From IMG/VR virus record IMGVR_UViG_3300044984_001443, positions 1 through 64,000 of that record: a stretch of DNA of 64,000 nt. One strand, 5' to 3'. Within the stretch, counting starts at the first letter, position 1. The number at the start of each line of letters is the position of its first letter. Below the pieces are notes generated by a model. It saw nothing but the letters and a program-made list of their open reading frames with translations, was not told where the DNA came from and searched no databases. Positions 1-6,180 of this stretch are shown here, piece by piece. A program made the position numbers and the translations under genes. The DNA comes from a virus.

Positions 1-80
1 TGAAGCATCCATCTCCCTTTGGGTAAGAGTTTAGATAGTTGGTTCTTGAGTTTGGCGTGGAGTTTCTGTTCGGGTGTCAT
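1..80 (-). CDS. 5' end of an unidentified minus-strand gene
   Basis: Reading leftward from an ATG at 80 there is an open frame that runs off the window edge (26 codons, beginning MTPEQKLHAKLKNQL). An AAAGG ribosome-binding site lies upstream on the minus strand. It is divergent from the gene starting at 177. Too little is visible to name a family; the start is basic and helical. Confidence 0.5.
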   Translation of the reverse strand, partial: MTPEQKLHAKLKNQLSKLLPKGRWML

Positions 81-98
81 GTCATTTACCTTTGTTTA

Positions 99-158
99 AT
101 TACCTGCAATTGAACTTAAATGCAGGTAATATTTGCTTGCCGCTAACGTATGCGGTAA
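99..158 (+). promoter_or_regulatory. two successive hairpins in a leader
   Basis: A perfect 10-bp inverted repeat (99-108 with 121-130, arms ATTACCTGCA and TGCAGGTAAT) is followed by a second stem (137-143 with 152-158). Both lie between divergent genes, just before the ribosome-binding site AAGGAG at 165-170. Similar hairpins precede other small genes in this phage. Confidence 0.5.
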
Positions 159-176
159 TTCATTAAGGAGTTGGTC

Positions 177-458
177 ATGTTTCATAGTTTACCCGCAGGT
201 CTGGTTGAGCAAATGGAAGAGGTCGCTGTTCCTACGGAAGGTTATCCTTTCAGTGAGGACGGTTCTATAACCTATCTTTGCAACCCTATGGTAACAACAA
301 CGCGCAAGACTCACAACTTTCTTACGCAACAATGGCAGCAGTATTATGCCGAGTTTACCGATGCGAAACGGCCGACTCATGCTGATTACGTTGAAGCCGC
401 TCTGCATTTTGAGCTTGATTTCTGGAAAGATTCACGTGGTAACTTTTATTTCAATTAA
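177..458 (+). CDS. small hypothetical protein (93 aa)
   Basis: ATG at 177 is preferred over the in-frame TTG at 171, because AAGGAG at 165-170 is 6 nt before 177 but touches 171. The protein is short, soluble and rich in aromatic residues, with no motif I recognise. It lies 10 nt before the next gene and probably shares its transcript. It ends in a Gly-Asn-aromatic tail (RGNFYFN). Confidence 0.65.
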   Translation: MFHSLPAGLVEQMEEVAVPTEGYPFSEDGSITYLCNPMVTTTRKTHNFLTQQWQQYYAEFTDAKRPTHADYVEAALHFELDFWKDSRGNFYFN

Positions 459-468
459 GGAGATTCAA

Positions 469-807
469 ATGCCTTCCAATACCGTTAAATCCTGCGTCGC
501 TAAGTTCTTGCGTAACAAGCATCGTGATGAGTTCTTGGCAAACAATCCTTGGATGGATATCACTGTCGCTGCTGTTGTGTTCTTCCGTCGGCATACGTCG
601 CATCGTATGGCTTATGCTTCGTATAGTGACATCTGTTCGTTGCAAGATCCTTCTAACTATTGGAAAACCTTTTACGAACAGGTCAAAGGTAAGTGGTGGC
701 AAATCCCTGTGTCGCAAAAACAGGCGTTTAACATCCGCCCCGCCACGTTGGCAAAGTATGCTGGGATCATTGCCAGCCTGTCAGATCAATATCAAGATGT
801 TCCGTAA
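469..807 (+). CDS. small hypothetical protein (112 aa)
   Basis: The start at 469 has AAGGAGA at 457-463. The in-frame upstream ATG at 346 lies inside the previous gene and has no ribosome-binding site. The protein is basic at the N terminus and Trp/Tyr rich, with a conserved-looking segment TFYEQVKGKWWQIP. No family recognised. A hairpin terminator follows at 835. Confidence 0.65.
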   Translation: MPSNTVKSCVAKFLRNKHRDEFLANNPWMDITVAAVVFFRRHTSHRMAYASYSDICSLQDPSNYWKTFYEQVKGKWWQIPVSQKQAFNIRPATLAKYAGIIASLSDQYQDVP

Positions 808-834
808 GTTGCTTAAAATTTAAGCAGTTGTTTA

Positions 835-864
835 ATGCCCGCTGTTGTTCTAGCGGGCATTTTC
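835..864. terminator. bidirectional hairpin terminator
   Basis: A 9-bp stem (ATGCCCGCT, 835-843, with AGCGGGCAT, 852-860) is followed by TTT on the plus strand and preceded by TTT... A/T sequence on the other. It lies between convergent units: the plus-strand gene ending at 807 and the minus-strand unit ending at 868. Confidence 0.75.
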
Positions 865-867
865 TTG

Positions 868-930
868 TCAGACGTTCGCGGCCTTGCCGTTAAACGCTTC
901 CCATCTGTCAAGATTCTCTAGCAAACTCTT
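868..930 (-). pseudogene. displaced 3' end of the gene at 1550-2731
   Basis: On the minus strand, one frame overlapping the end of the HNH gene reads LDRWEAFNGKAANV and then a stop at 868, just before the terminator. The gene at 1550-2731 ends with LDRWTAFNSK plus a different tail. The similarity (LDRW-AFN-K) and position suggest the original end of that gene, pushed downstream when the HNH gene was inserted. Confidence 0.6.
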
Positions 931-1378
931 TGTGATGGACTTTGCGATAATGTCTGGCAGCTTCGGTCGCTTTAGAAAGTTCGTCAAAATAACCAAGGTA
1001 TGTCCCAACTCGAACAATCCACTTCTTATCGCGCTTACACCAATGAACTCCTTTGACACCAGAAGTGTTGTCTTTACGAATAGTGGTATTTCTATTGTTC
1101 TCTGCCCTAGTACAAGCTCGTAGATTTTCAATCCTATTATTGTTTGGATCATTATCAATATGATCAACGATCTCTGGTAATGTTCCGTGGAACATAAGAT
1201 ATATTATCCTATGAGCTTTGAACATTTTATCTCCGATTTGAACTTGGCGATAATTGTACATGCTTCCAGCTCTATCTCCTACTTGGATAGGTCCGTATTT
1301 CTTTCTGACTTTCCAAAACAACAGACCATCGCGGTATTCGAACAGTTCGTTTACTTTCTCTTGGGTGATTTCGTTCAT
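908..1378 (-). CDS. HNH homing endonuclease with AP2-like domain
   Basis: Site-specific DNA endonuclease of the HNH type common in phages (156 aa). The N-terminal module has NELFEYRDGLLFWK. The HNH core follows, with HRIIYLMFHG and VDHIDNDPNNNRIENLR. A C-terminal AP2-like DNA-binding segment contains GVKGVHW and LGYFD. The start at 1378 has AGGAGAAA upstream; an upstream in-frame start at 1477 would cross the structured RNA at 1410-1489. It lies behind the gene at 1550-2731 on the same strand, and its last codons overlap a displaced copy of that gene's end. Confidence 0.85.
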   Translation of the reverse strand: MNEITQEKVNELFEYRDGLLFWKVRKKYGPIQVGDRAGSMYNYRQVQIGDKMFKAHRIIYLMFHGTLPEIVDHIDNDPNNNRIENLRACTRAENNRNTTIRKDNTSGVKGVHWCKRDKKWIVRVGTYLGYFDELSKATEAARHYRKVHHKEFARES

Positions 1379-1409
1379 GGTACTTTCTCCTGTCAAGGGT
1401 TCAAATGGG

Positions 1410-1489
1410 TGCCGGGCGTTTGACACACGGAAAGAGTCGTGCAAATGGTGTTCGGTCGAAACCTCTTGTATTACCATTCACGCCCGGCA
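1410..1489 (-). ncRNA. structured leader, possible three-way junction
   Basis: A perfect 10-bp closing stem (TGCCGGGCGT, 1410-1419, with ACGCCCGGCA, 1480-1489) encloses two further inverted repeats: ACGG.../...TCGTG near 1427-1440 and AATGGT/ACCATT near 1444-1478. It sits in the 171-nt gap between the stop of the gene at 1550 and the start of the HNH gene, in minus orientation. It resembles a structured 5' leader; no known riboswitch family was recognised. Confidence 0.4.
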
Positions 1490-1549
1490 TTGAAACTTGG
1501 AAATCAACTCCTGATGTCGGATGAGTTCACCGCTCTTTCTTAGGTGATG

Positions 1550-2731
1550 TCAAGCACCTGGAGTAATTGTACCACCGTTTTGCTTAGAGTTAAAGGCGGT
1601 CCAGCGGTCCAGAGCCTGCAACTCAATCCGCCGCATCCCGTGGTAATTGTCTTCTTTCTCGTAATCGAAGTAGACGTTCTGCTCATCTTCGGTCATGATG
1701 AGCCAACAACCGATGTGAGGGTTGGTCTTCTGCTCAATTTCTGCGCGGGTCATTGATTTCAAACGTTCGTTGAAGGTGCAATGTTGAGTCAAATACTCTG
1801 CGCGATTGGCATCTTTCTGATTCTGTATGAAGTCTTCGTATGGGACATCGCGATACATATCTTTACAATCTAGAGCGGATTCGAATGCAATCTTGTCTTT
1901 CCAATAAGCGCCATCGACTTCGTATAGATTGTGAGATGGGATGTAATCGTTGTTACCTGACGCTTCTCCGGGCTTGAGAATTATCTTTTTCTTCTCGCTG
2001 TCGTAATCGAACTCGTCATTCTCAATGAGAGACTCAATCAACCGTTCGCGTACCTTGCGTGTGTTGTCGGTGTTTATACCGCGAATGATGCGGAGATTGG
2101 AGAACATCATGAGCATGGTACGGAGTATTTCAGATTGACCAAGGGTGGAAGAATAGAGGTCAATGTCTACCTTGGAACGCAGGTCTTTAAGGGCTTCAAT
2201 AATCGGCGCGATCTGGTTGGTTAAATGACCAACATAATCAATAGGAGATTCAATCAGTGCAAAATTGCGCGGCACATGCGCTGCGACTGTCACGTTCCCA
2301 GTGTTCAAATCGATTTCAATAGTGCTTACGTCGATCTCTTTCAAATTGGCAGCGACGGGGAATTCTTTGTAGAACACCCCTTGGTGCTCAATTGATTGAA
2401 AAAGAGCGCCGAATGGGATCACAGTGCGCCGGCCAATGCGAATGAATCGTCGGCCATCTGGCTCAACTTCTCTACTTATACCAAATAGGAAGACGAAATT
2501 GTTGATGGTTTCAAATTGGTGAGTGTGCGTACCTGCTCGTTTGAATTCAGGTGTACGCATAAAGTCTGCACCTTTTTCATAATACTTTAGCTTGTGTTTC
2601 AATATACTCGATTGAGAATATTTCAAATCTTTGCGGGTCAATAGAGGGATCAGTTCACGGTTCTCATCTAATGTGAAATGGATCTTAATGCGCTTATACA
2701 TACCAAACTCGGCGTGTGAATCGTAGGTCAT
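1550..2731 (-). CDS. unidentified phage protein (393 aa), host of an HNH insertion
   Basis: A soluble protein with alternating charged and aromatic stretches and no motif I can assign. It has a good sigma70-type promoter at 2776-2804 reading into it. It is the first gene of a minus-strand unit that continues into the HNH gene at 908-1378. Its C terminus (LDRWTAFNSK and beyond) is repeated, with changes, downstream of that HNH gene at 868-930, so its present tail may have been replaced by the mobile element. Confidence 0.75.
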   Translation of the reverse strand: MTYDSHAEFGMYKRIKIHFTLDENRELIPLLTRKDLKYSQSSILKHKLKYYEKGADFMRTPEFKRAGTHTHQFETINNFVFLFGISREVEPDGRRFIRIGRRTVIPFGALFQSIEHQGVFYKEFPVAANLKEIDVSTIEIDLNTGNVTVAAHVPRNFALIESPIDYVGHLTNQIAPIIEALKDLRSKVDIDLYSSTLGQSEILRTMLMMFSNLRIIRGINTDNTRKVRERLIESLIENDEFDYDSEKKKIILKPGEASGNNDYIPSHNLYEVDGAYWKDKIAFESALDCKDMYRDVPYEDFIQNQKDANRAEYLTQHCTFNERLKSMTRAEIEQKTNPHIGCWLIMTEDEQNVYFDYEKEDNYHGMRRIELQALDRWTAFNSKQNGGTITPGA

Positions 2732-2775
2732 GTCTGTTTCCTATGTTGTCGGTCGTTAGTCAAGTGACTGGTTGC

Positions 2776-2804
2776 ATTGTACGCTAGTTAAAGGTTAGTT
2801 GCAA
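2776..2804 (-). promoter_or_regulatory. sigma70-type promoter for the minus-strand unit
   Basis: On the minus strand, TTGCAA (2804-2799) and TACAAT (2781-2776) are separated by exactly 17 nt. A short palindrome AGTCA-AG-TGACT at 2758-2769 covers the expected transcription start. The gene begins at 2731. Confidence 0.65.
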
Positions 2805-2814
2805 GCCATTGTTA

Positions 2815-3010
2815 ATTGCTCGGCAGCGCTCCAGTTTAGTGCCGATGTGGCATATAGGGTATTTAAGGTTAGTGATATTGCTTCGATTGGTGGGTGTTAG
2901 CAATGTTTATTACGCCAGCCAATATGTGCTTTGTAAAAAGCTGGCATATATTACGAGCCTAATAGCTAAATGTTTAATTTTTAACTTTGTAGGTGATTGT
3001 TTTTATTGGG
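2815..3010 (+). repeat. dispersed non-coding element, copy A
   Basis: This segment aligns with 41955-42120. Shared blocks are TAGTGCCGAT and CATATAGGG, a TTAG...GTTTATT...GCCA block, an AAAAAGC-GGCATATATTAC-AGCCTAA block, and a terminal GTTTTTATTGGG. No convincing reading frame spans it. It is part of a gene-free stretch (2732-3817) that also holds the palindrome, iterons and Fur-like site listed separately. Confidence 0.7.
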
Positions 3011-3052
3011 TTTGAATGGTTGTGTCTTTTAAAGTTGGATGGGTATCGATTT

Positions 3053-3069
3053 ATGCAACTAAGTTGCAT
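3053..3069. promoter_or_regulatory. 17-bp palindrome, candidate operator
   Basis: ATGCAACT-A-AGTTGCAT. The same two 8-bp arms with a C in the centre recur at 4414-4430, on the other side of the gene at 3818-4279. Two identical arms about 1.35 kb apart suggest a shared binding protein. Confidence 0.5.
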
Positions 3070-3199
3070 TTGTAAGCAGTATGCAAAAAACGTAATACTG
3101 CTTAATTTTTGAGTCATAATGAGAATGAAGGACTAAATGAAGTTGAATCGAAGTTTAGTGATTTCAGTGGAATTTGTTTGTTTGTTGAATAAATGTTCG

Positions 3200-3481
3200 T
3201 TGTCACTCAGCATTTTGAAATAGAATATTATTAGGGTTGAAAATTGATGTGAGGAGACGATATGGAAGAGGATCGGACGAGTTTAGAGCAGCCAACTGTT
3301 CGACCTCCAGAGATTATACGACCGTTGACCTCAAATCGACTCAATTGATTATACGACCGTTGACCTCAAATCGACTCAATTTAGTCAGCCCAACTTCCAT
3401 TGATCTTTTGAAATTCCGATTATACAAGAATATCAGACATTTGATCTATCGTCATTGTCACTCAGCATTTTGAAATAGAAT
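3200..3481 (+). repeat. 27-bp direct repeat, two copies
   Basis: The 27-bp sequence starting TTGTCACTCAGCATTTTG occurs at 3200-3226 and again at 3455-3481, with no mismatch. A degenerate unit (GAGACGATAT then GAGGATCGGACGA) follows both copies, at 3253 and 3508. Confidence 0.75.
3312..3381 (+). repeat. 35-bp perfect tandem duplication
   Basis: Two identical 35-bp units, 3312-3346 and 3347-3381, each beginning GATTATACGACCGTTGACC. No unique spacer separates them, so it is a tandem duplication and not a CRISPR array. Each unit carries one GATTATAC iteron. Confidence 0.85.
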
Positions 3482-3611
3482 TCTTTAGATCATGAGATCT
3501 GTTGATCGAGACGATATAAGAGAGGATCGGACGATTATACAGATCATCGATTATACAGATCGTTTGATCTAGCGACAATTTGACTTCTGCTGATCCCGAG
3601 ATCGCCTGATC
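3312..3611. other. candidate replication origin: iterons and GATC cluster
   Basis: GATTATAC occurs five times (3312, 3347, 3418, 3533, 3549). The two last are followed by AGATC, giving TTATACAGA, one mismatch from a DnaA box TTATACACA. GATC occurs ten times in 3488-3611, several at exact 8-nt steps (3488/3496/3504, 3558/3566, 3592/3600/3608). Iterons plus dense Dam sites in a gene-free stretch are typical of origins. Functional assignment is inference. Confidence 0.4.
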
Positions 3612-3612
3612 T

Positions 3613-3631
3613 AATAATGATAGTCATTATC
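3613..3631. promoter_or_regulatory. Fur-box-like site 1
   Basis: AATAATGATAGTCATTATC matches the 19-bp Fur consensus GATAATGATAATCATTATC at 17 of 19 positions. It directly follows a GATC-N4-GATC module, as does site 3 downstream of the next gene. Confidence 0.5.
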
Positions 3632-3748
3632 ATTCGAGCTCCACATATAACATATGGCGCGTGTGCGCGAGTAACATAGTTTATTGGTCGGAGCAATAGT
3701 TAATTTGTACTACTCCAAACTATTTGCTCAACTAGTACAAAGATACCA

Positions 3749-3777
3749 TTGCACAACGAAACCGGTATAGGCACAAT
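3749..3777 (+). promoter_or_regulatory. promoter for the gene at 3818
   Basis: TTGCAC (3749-3754), 17 nt, CACAAT (3772-3777). It is the same type as the promoter at 42359-42387, and like it is followed at once by a perfect palindrome. Confidence 0.55.
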
Positions 3778-3783
3778 GGCTCC

Positions 3784-3799
3784 ACCGTAACGTTACGGT
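3784..3799. promoter_or_regulatory. 16-bp perfect palindrome, likely operator
   Basis: ACCGTAACGTTACGGT lies at the expected transcription start of the promoter at 3749-3777 and 18 nt before the ATG at 3818. A repressor bound here would block the gene; it may be the gene's own product, but that is inference. Confidence 0.5.
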
Positions 3800-3817
3800 A
3801 TAACCTAGGAGTTAATC

Positions 3818-4279
3818 ATGAAAAACGCTACTGCCACCAAGCCTGCCACCAAGCCTGCCACCAAGCCTGCCACCAAGCCTGCTCCCGCTAATGCTATGGC
3901 GCAACTTGCCGCCGCCGCTGTGCAACCCGTTGCTGTGCATACCCCGTTGCCGCAAGTTGCTCCGGATTCCTTGGTTACGGCGTTGGCAAGCGAGCAGCTG
4001 GAGCCGCTGCTGGGTTGTAACAACCAAAGCAGCTTTTGGAAAACCCATGCGCGGCAAGTTGGCAAGCCGCTGCCGGAGGAATGGTCCGCTGGCTTTACAC
4101 TGGGTAAACTGGCAAAAGGTCCGTGTGGTGTAGTTGGTAAGGCGGACCGGGAGTTGGCTACCTTGGCAATTGCCGCCAGTGTAAACGGTACGCTTACGGC
4201 ACAAGCCGCACGGGAAATTGGGCTTGCGCCCCACAACATACACGCATGGCTTAAACGCGGCTGGATTAATAAAGCGTAA
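3818..4279 (+). CDS. possible DNA-binding protein with KPAT repeats (153 aa)
   Basis: ATG at 3818 follows TAGGAG. Residues 5-22 are four copies of ATKP, encoded by a 12-bp tandem repeat (3837-3884), then an Ala/Pro-rich linker. The C-terminal 40 residues (LTAQAAREIGLAPHNIHAWLKRGWI) look like a helix-turn-helix. A basic Lys-Pro-Ala tail followed by a small domain recalls histone-like phage or bacterial proteins, but no family is recognised. The gene stands alone with its own promoter, palindrome and terminator, and Fur-like sites lie on both sides. Its GC content is higher than that of its surroundings. Confidence 0.65.
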   Translation: MKNATATKPATKPATKPATKPAPANAMAQLAAAAVQPVAVHTPLPQVAPDSLVTALASEQLEPLLGCNNQSSFWKTHARQVGKPLPEEWSAGFTLGKLAKGPCGVVGKADRELATLAIAASVNGTLTAQAAREIGLAPHNIHAWLKRGWINKA

Positions 4280-4297
4280 GCCCTACCACCAAAACCA

Positions 4298-4319
4298 AGC
4301 CGGCGCAAGCCGGCTTTTT
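4298..4319 (+). terminator. intrinsic terminator
   Basis: Stem AGCCGGC/GCCGGCT (4298-4304, 4309-4315) with a GCAA tetraloop and then a run of T. It is 19 nt after the stop of the gene at 3818-4279. Confidence 0.9.
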
Positions 4320-4331
4320 ATTGCCCGGAGT

Positions 4332-4360
4332 ATGATAATGACAATCATACTCATTATCAT
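4332..4360. promoter_or_regulatory. Fur-box-like site 2 inside a 10-bp inverted repeat
   Basis: ATGATAATGA (4332-4341) and TCATTATCAT (4351-4360) are perfect inverted arms. The 19-mer from 4334 matches the Fur consensus at 16 of 19 positions. Confidence 0.45.
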
Positions 4361-4386
4361 TAAGTCGCCCGATCCGTGGATCTCTT

Positions 4387-4405
4387 GATAATGATAATGA
4401 CTATC
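4387..4405. promoter_or_regulatory. Fur-box-like site 3
   Basis: GATAATGATAATGACTATC matches the Fur consensus at 17 of 19 positions. It is preceded by GATC-N4-GATC (4371, 4379), as at site 1. Confidence 0.5.
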
Positions 4406-4413
4406 GTTACTCA

Positions 4414-4430
4414 ATGCAACTCAGTTGCAT
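4414..4430. promoter_or_regulatory. 17-bp palindrome, second copy
   Basis: ATGCAACT-C-AGTTGCAT has the same arms as the palindrome at 3053-3069. Confidence 0.5.
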
Positions 4431-4432
4431 AA

Positions 4433-4490
4433 CGCCAGCCCGCCAGCCCGCCAGCCCGCCAGCCCGCCAGCCCGCCAGCCCGCCAGCCCG
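4433..4490 (+). repeat. 8-bp tandem repeat, seven copies
   Basis: CGCCAGCC repeated seven times plus CG. It lies in the gene-free stretch 4280-4832. The rest of that stretch (4491-4832) has several short palindromes (GTTACC-AAAC-GGTAAC at 4599-4614, CTAGTAC-GATT-GTACTAG at 4688-4705) but no reading frame I would call a gene. Confidence 0.85.
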
Positions 4491-4832
4491 CACGCGTCTC
4501 GACCCACTCTCGATGCACGCAAACAAGCAAGGGTATAGTAAGGTATAGGCCAGCCAATTGCGTGCGCGTATGGTACGTCGTAGCTCGTCCTAGCCCTAGT
4601 TACCAAACGGTAACGCCCCTTGTACAGTGCACCATGCTAGGTGGCATGGCCTATGCTATTAGCACGCGGCGTGCCAACGACATGCGTCTAGTACGATTGT
4701 ACTAGGACGGACGACGAAGCAAGGACCGTGCCAGCAGTCAGGCGATCGGCGGAGGGCTATACCACCTGATCTGAGCGGCGATTGGGTCCCCACTGTAGGC
4801 TCCTTTACTCCTACCCTGCCGCCAACATATAG

Positions 4833-5333
4833 TCAGCAATGTTCATGACAAAATTTTCCAAAAATTTCAAAAATTTCAGAACTCGCCACTTCTTTAAATT
4901 TAGATCCGTAATATGCAATCGCCTCAAATATAGCCGACTGCTTATTTGAAAAATTACCAAGACTCACAGTCTTTCCATCTTCCTCAACAACCAATCGCCA
5001 AATACCGTGATGTCTAGTTAAACCGACGATACCCGATCGGTTCGCTTTCCTTAAATTTTCAGAATTCGAAACTTCTTGAAGATTCTCTATTCGATTGTTT
5101 AAACGATTCTCATCAATATGATCAACGATCTCTGGAACATGACCGTGGTGCATTAGATAAATCAAACGATGAACTCTGAACTGCTTATTATCAACTCCGA
5201 CATAGACGTAACCTTTTGCCTTCACACAACCTGCCTTCTTACCTTTCATTTTCGTATTGACATCCTTCCAAACCAAATTGCCATCTTTGTAATAGAAAAG
5301 TTCATTTAATCTTTCAACAGTCGGCTCATTCAT
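4833..5333 (-). CDS. HNH homing endonuclease (166 aa)
   Basis: Same family as the HNH gene at 908-1378: N-terminal NELFYYKDGNLVWK, then HRLIYLMHHGHVPEIVDHID and NRLNNRIENLQ, then a degenerate AP2-like segment (VGLTRHHGIW, SLGNFSN). Start at 5333 with AGGAGAG upstream. It stands alone on the minus strand between a gene-free region and the terminase operon. Its 3' end is very AT-rich, and a similar AT-rich sequence lies beyond its 5' end. Confidence 0.85.
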   Translation of the reverse strand: MNEPTVERLNELFYYKDGNLVWKDVNTKMKGKKAGCVKAKGYVYVGVDNKQFRVHRLIYLMHHGHVPEIVDHIDENRLNNRIENLQEVSNSENLRKANRSGIVGLTRHHGIWRLVVEEDGKTVSLGNFSNKQSAIFEAIAYYGSKFKEVASSEIFEIFGKFCHEHC

Positions 5334-5425
5334 TTCACTCTCCTAAAAGAATAAGTTTACCACATACCTTTGTAAAAGTACAGGTCAAACATGAGACGAC
5401 AAAAATTTTAAAATTTCAAAAATTG
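4847..5425. repeat. AT-rich imperfect direct repeats flanking an HNH gene
   Basis: GACAAAATTTTCCAAAAATT... at 4847-4879 resembles GACAAAAATTTTAAAATTTC... at 5399-5425, in the same orientation. They bracket the HNH gene and could mark its insertion site, though low complexity makes chance similarity possible. Confidence 0.3.
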
Positions 5426-5481
5426 TGGTACAATTGAGCTAAGGAAGATCGCAAACAGACCTTCGTAAAAGGATAGATAAT

Positions 5482-6123
5482 ATGGCCCGACCTAGAAAGC
5501 GCAAACAGCAAGACGACGACCACACCCCGCCATTCGAATTGGGTGAAGACTTTGTACCTGAGGTAGTCAAACCGTTTGTTCCTAAGCGTTACAACGCCGA
5601 AGGCGAACTATTGACCGATGTCGTGGGTGGCGAGAACGGCCCTGTCGGACTTGGACGTGATCCATTGGTTGCTCAGTATCTCCTACCCGAATGGTCTAAG
5701 AACATAAGCGACGCGCTAATCAATCAGGCAAATATCAAGGGTAGTCCTGGATTTGATCCAGGATTTGAGCAAGCGAAGCAGGTAGAACAAATGACCGCAT
5801 TGGGCCTCAGTGTCCAAGACATTGCCGCGACCTTGAGAATTGAACCCAAGCTCCTTGAGAAGTATTACAAGTACGAGATTGAGACATCTGCCCAACGTAT
5901 CAATCAAGCGGTAGCCAAAGTCGCCCTCCAAAGCGCCCTCGGAGGAGATACGGATATGGTCAAATTCTGGCTCAAGACTCGAGCTGGATGGAAGGAGACG
6001 AAGGAAGTTCAGATGACCGGAGCCAACGGAGGACCTATCCAATTTCAGGAAGTCAAGGCGAACTTCTTGGCCTCTATTGAAGCTGAGATCACCGACATTG
6101 ATTACGAAGAAGACTCGAAATAA
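5482..6123 (+). CDS. terminase small subunit-like protein
   Basis: A 213-aa protein two genes before the large terminase. Residues 105-170 contain a helix-turn-helix-like segment (MTALGLSVQDIAATLRI) and then helices ending in MVKFWLKTRAGWKE, a layout typical of phage small terminases that recognise DNA and recruit the motor. The N terminus is a basic tail (ARPRKRKQQ) and the C terminus is acidic. TACAAT at 5429-5434 may be its -10, with a weak -35. Family assignment is from pattern and position. Confidence 0.7.
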   Translation: MARPRKRKQQDDDHTPPFELGEDFVPEVVKPFVPKRYNAEGELLTDVVGGENGPVGLGRDPLVAQYLLPEWSKNISDALINQANIKGSPGFDPGFEQAKQVEQMTALGLSVQDIAATLRIEPKLLEKYYKYEIETSAQRINQAVAKVALQSALGGDTDMVKFWLKTRAGWKETKEVQMTGANGGPIQFQEVKANFLASIEAEITDIDYEEDSK

Positions 6124-6180
6124 CGCGCCAACAAAATTGAGCTATACTACTCGCAGCAAACTTCGGCAGGTGATACGATC

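Noticed and set aside
3312-3381. CRISPR-like repeat
   Set aside because: Two 35-bp units are directly adjacent with no spacer and no cas genes nearby; it is a tandem duplication.
3818-4279. Iron uptake or storage gene, given the Fur-like sites
   Set aside because: The protein has a KPAT tail and a helix-turn-helix-like end, with no iron-binding motif.
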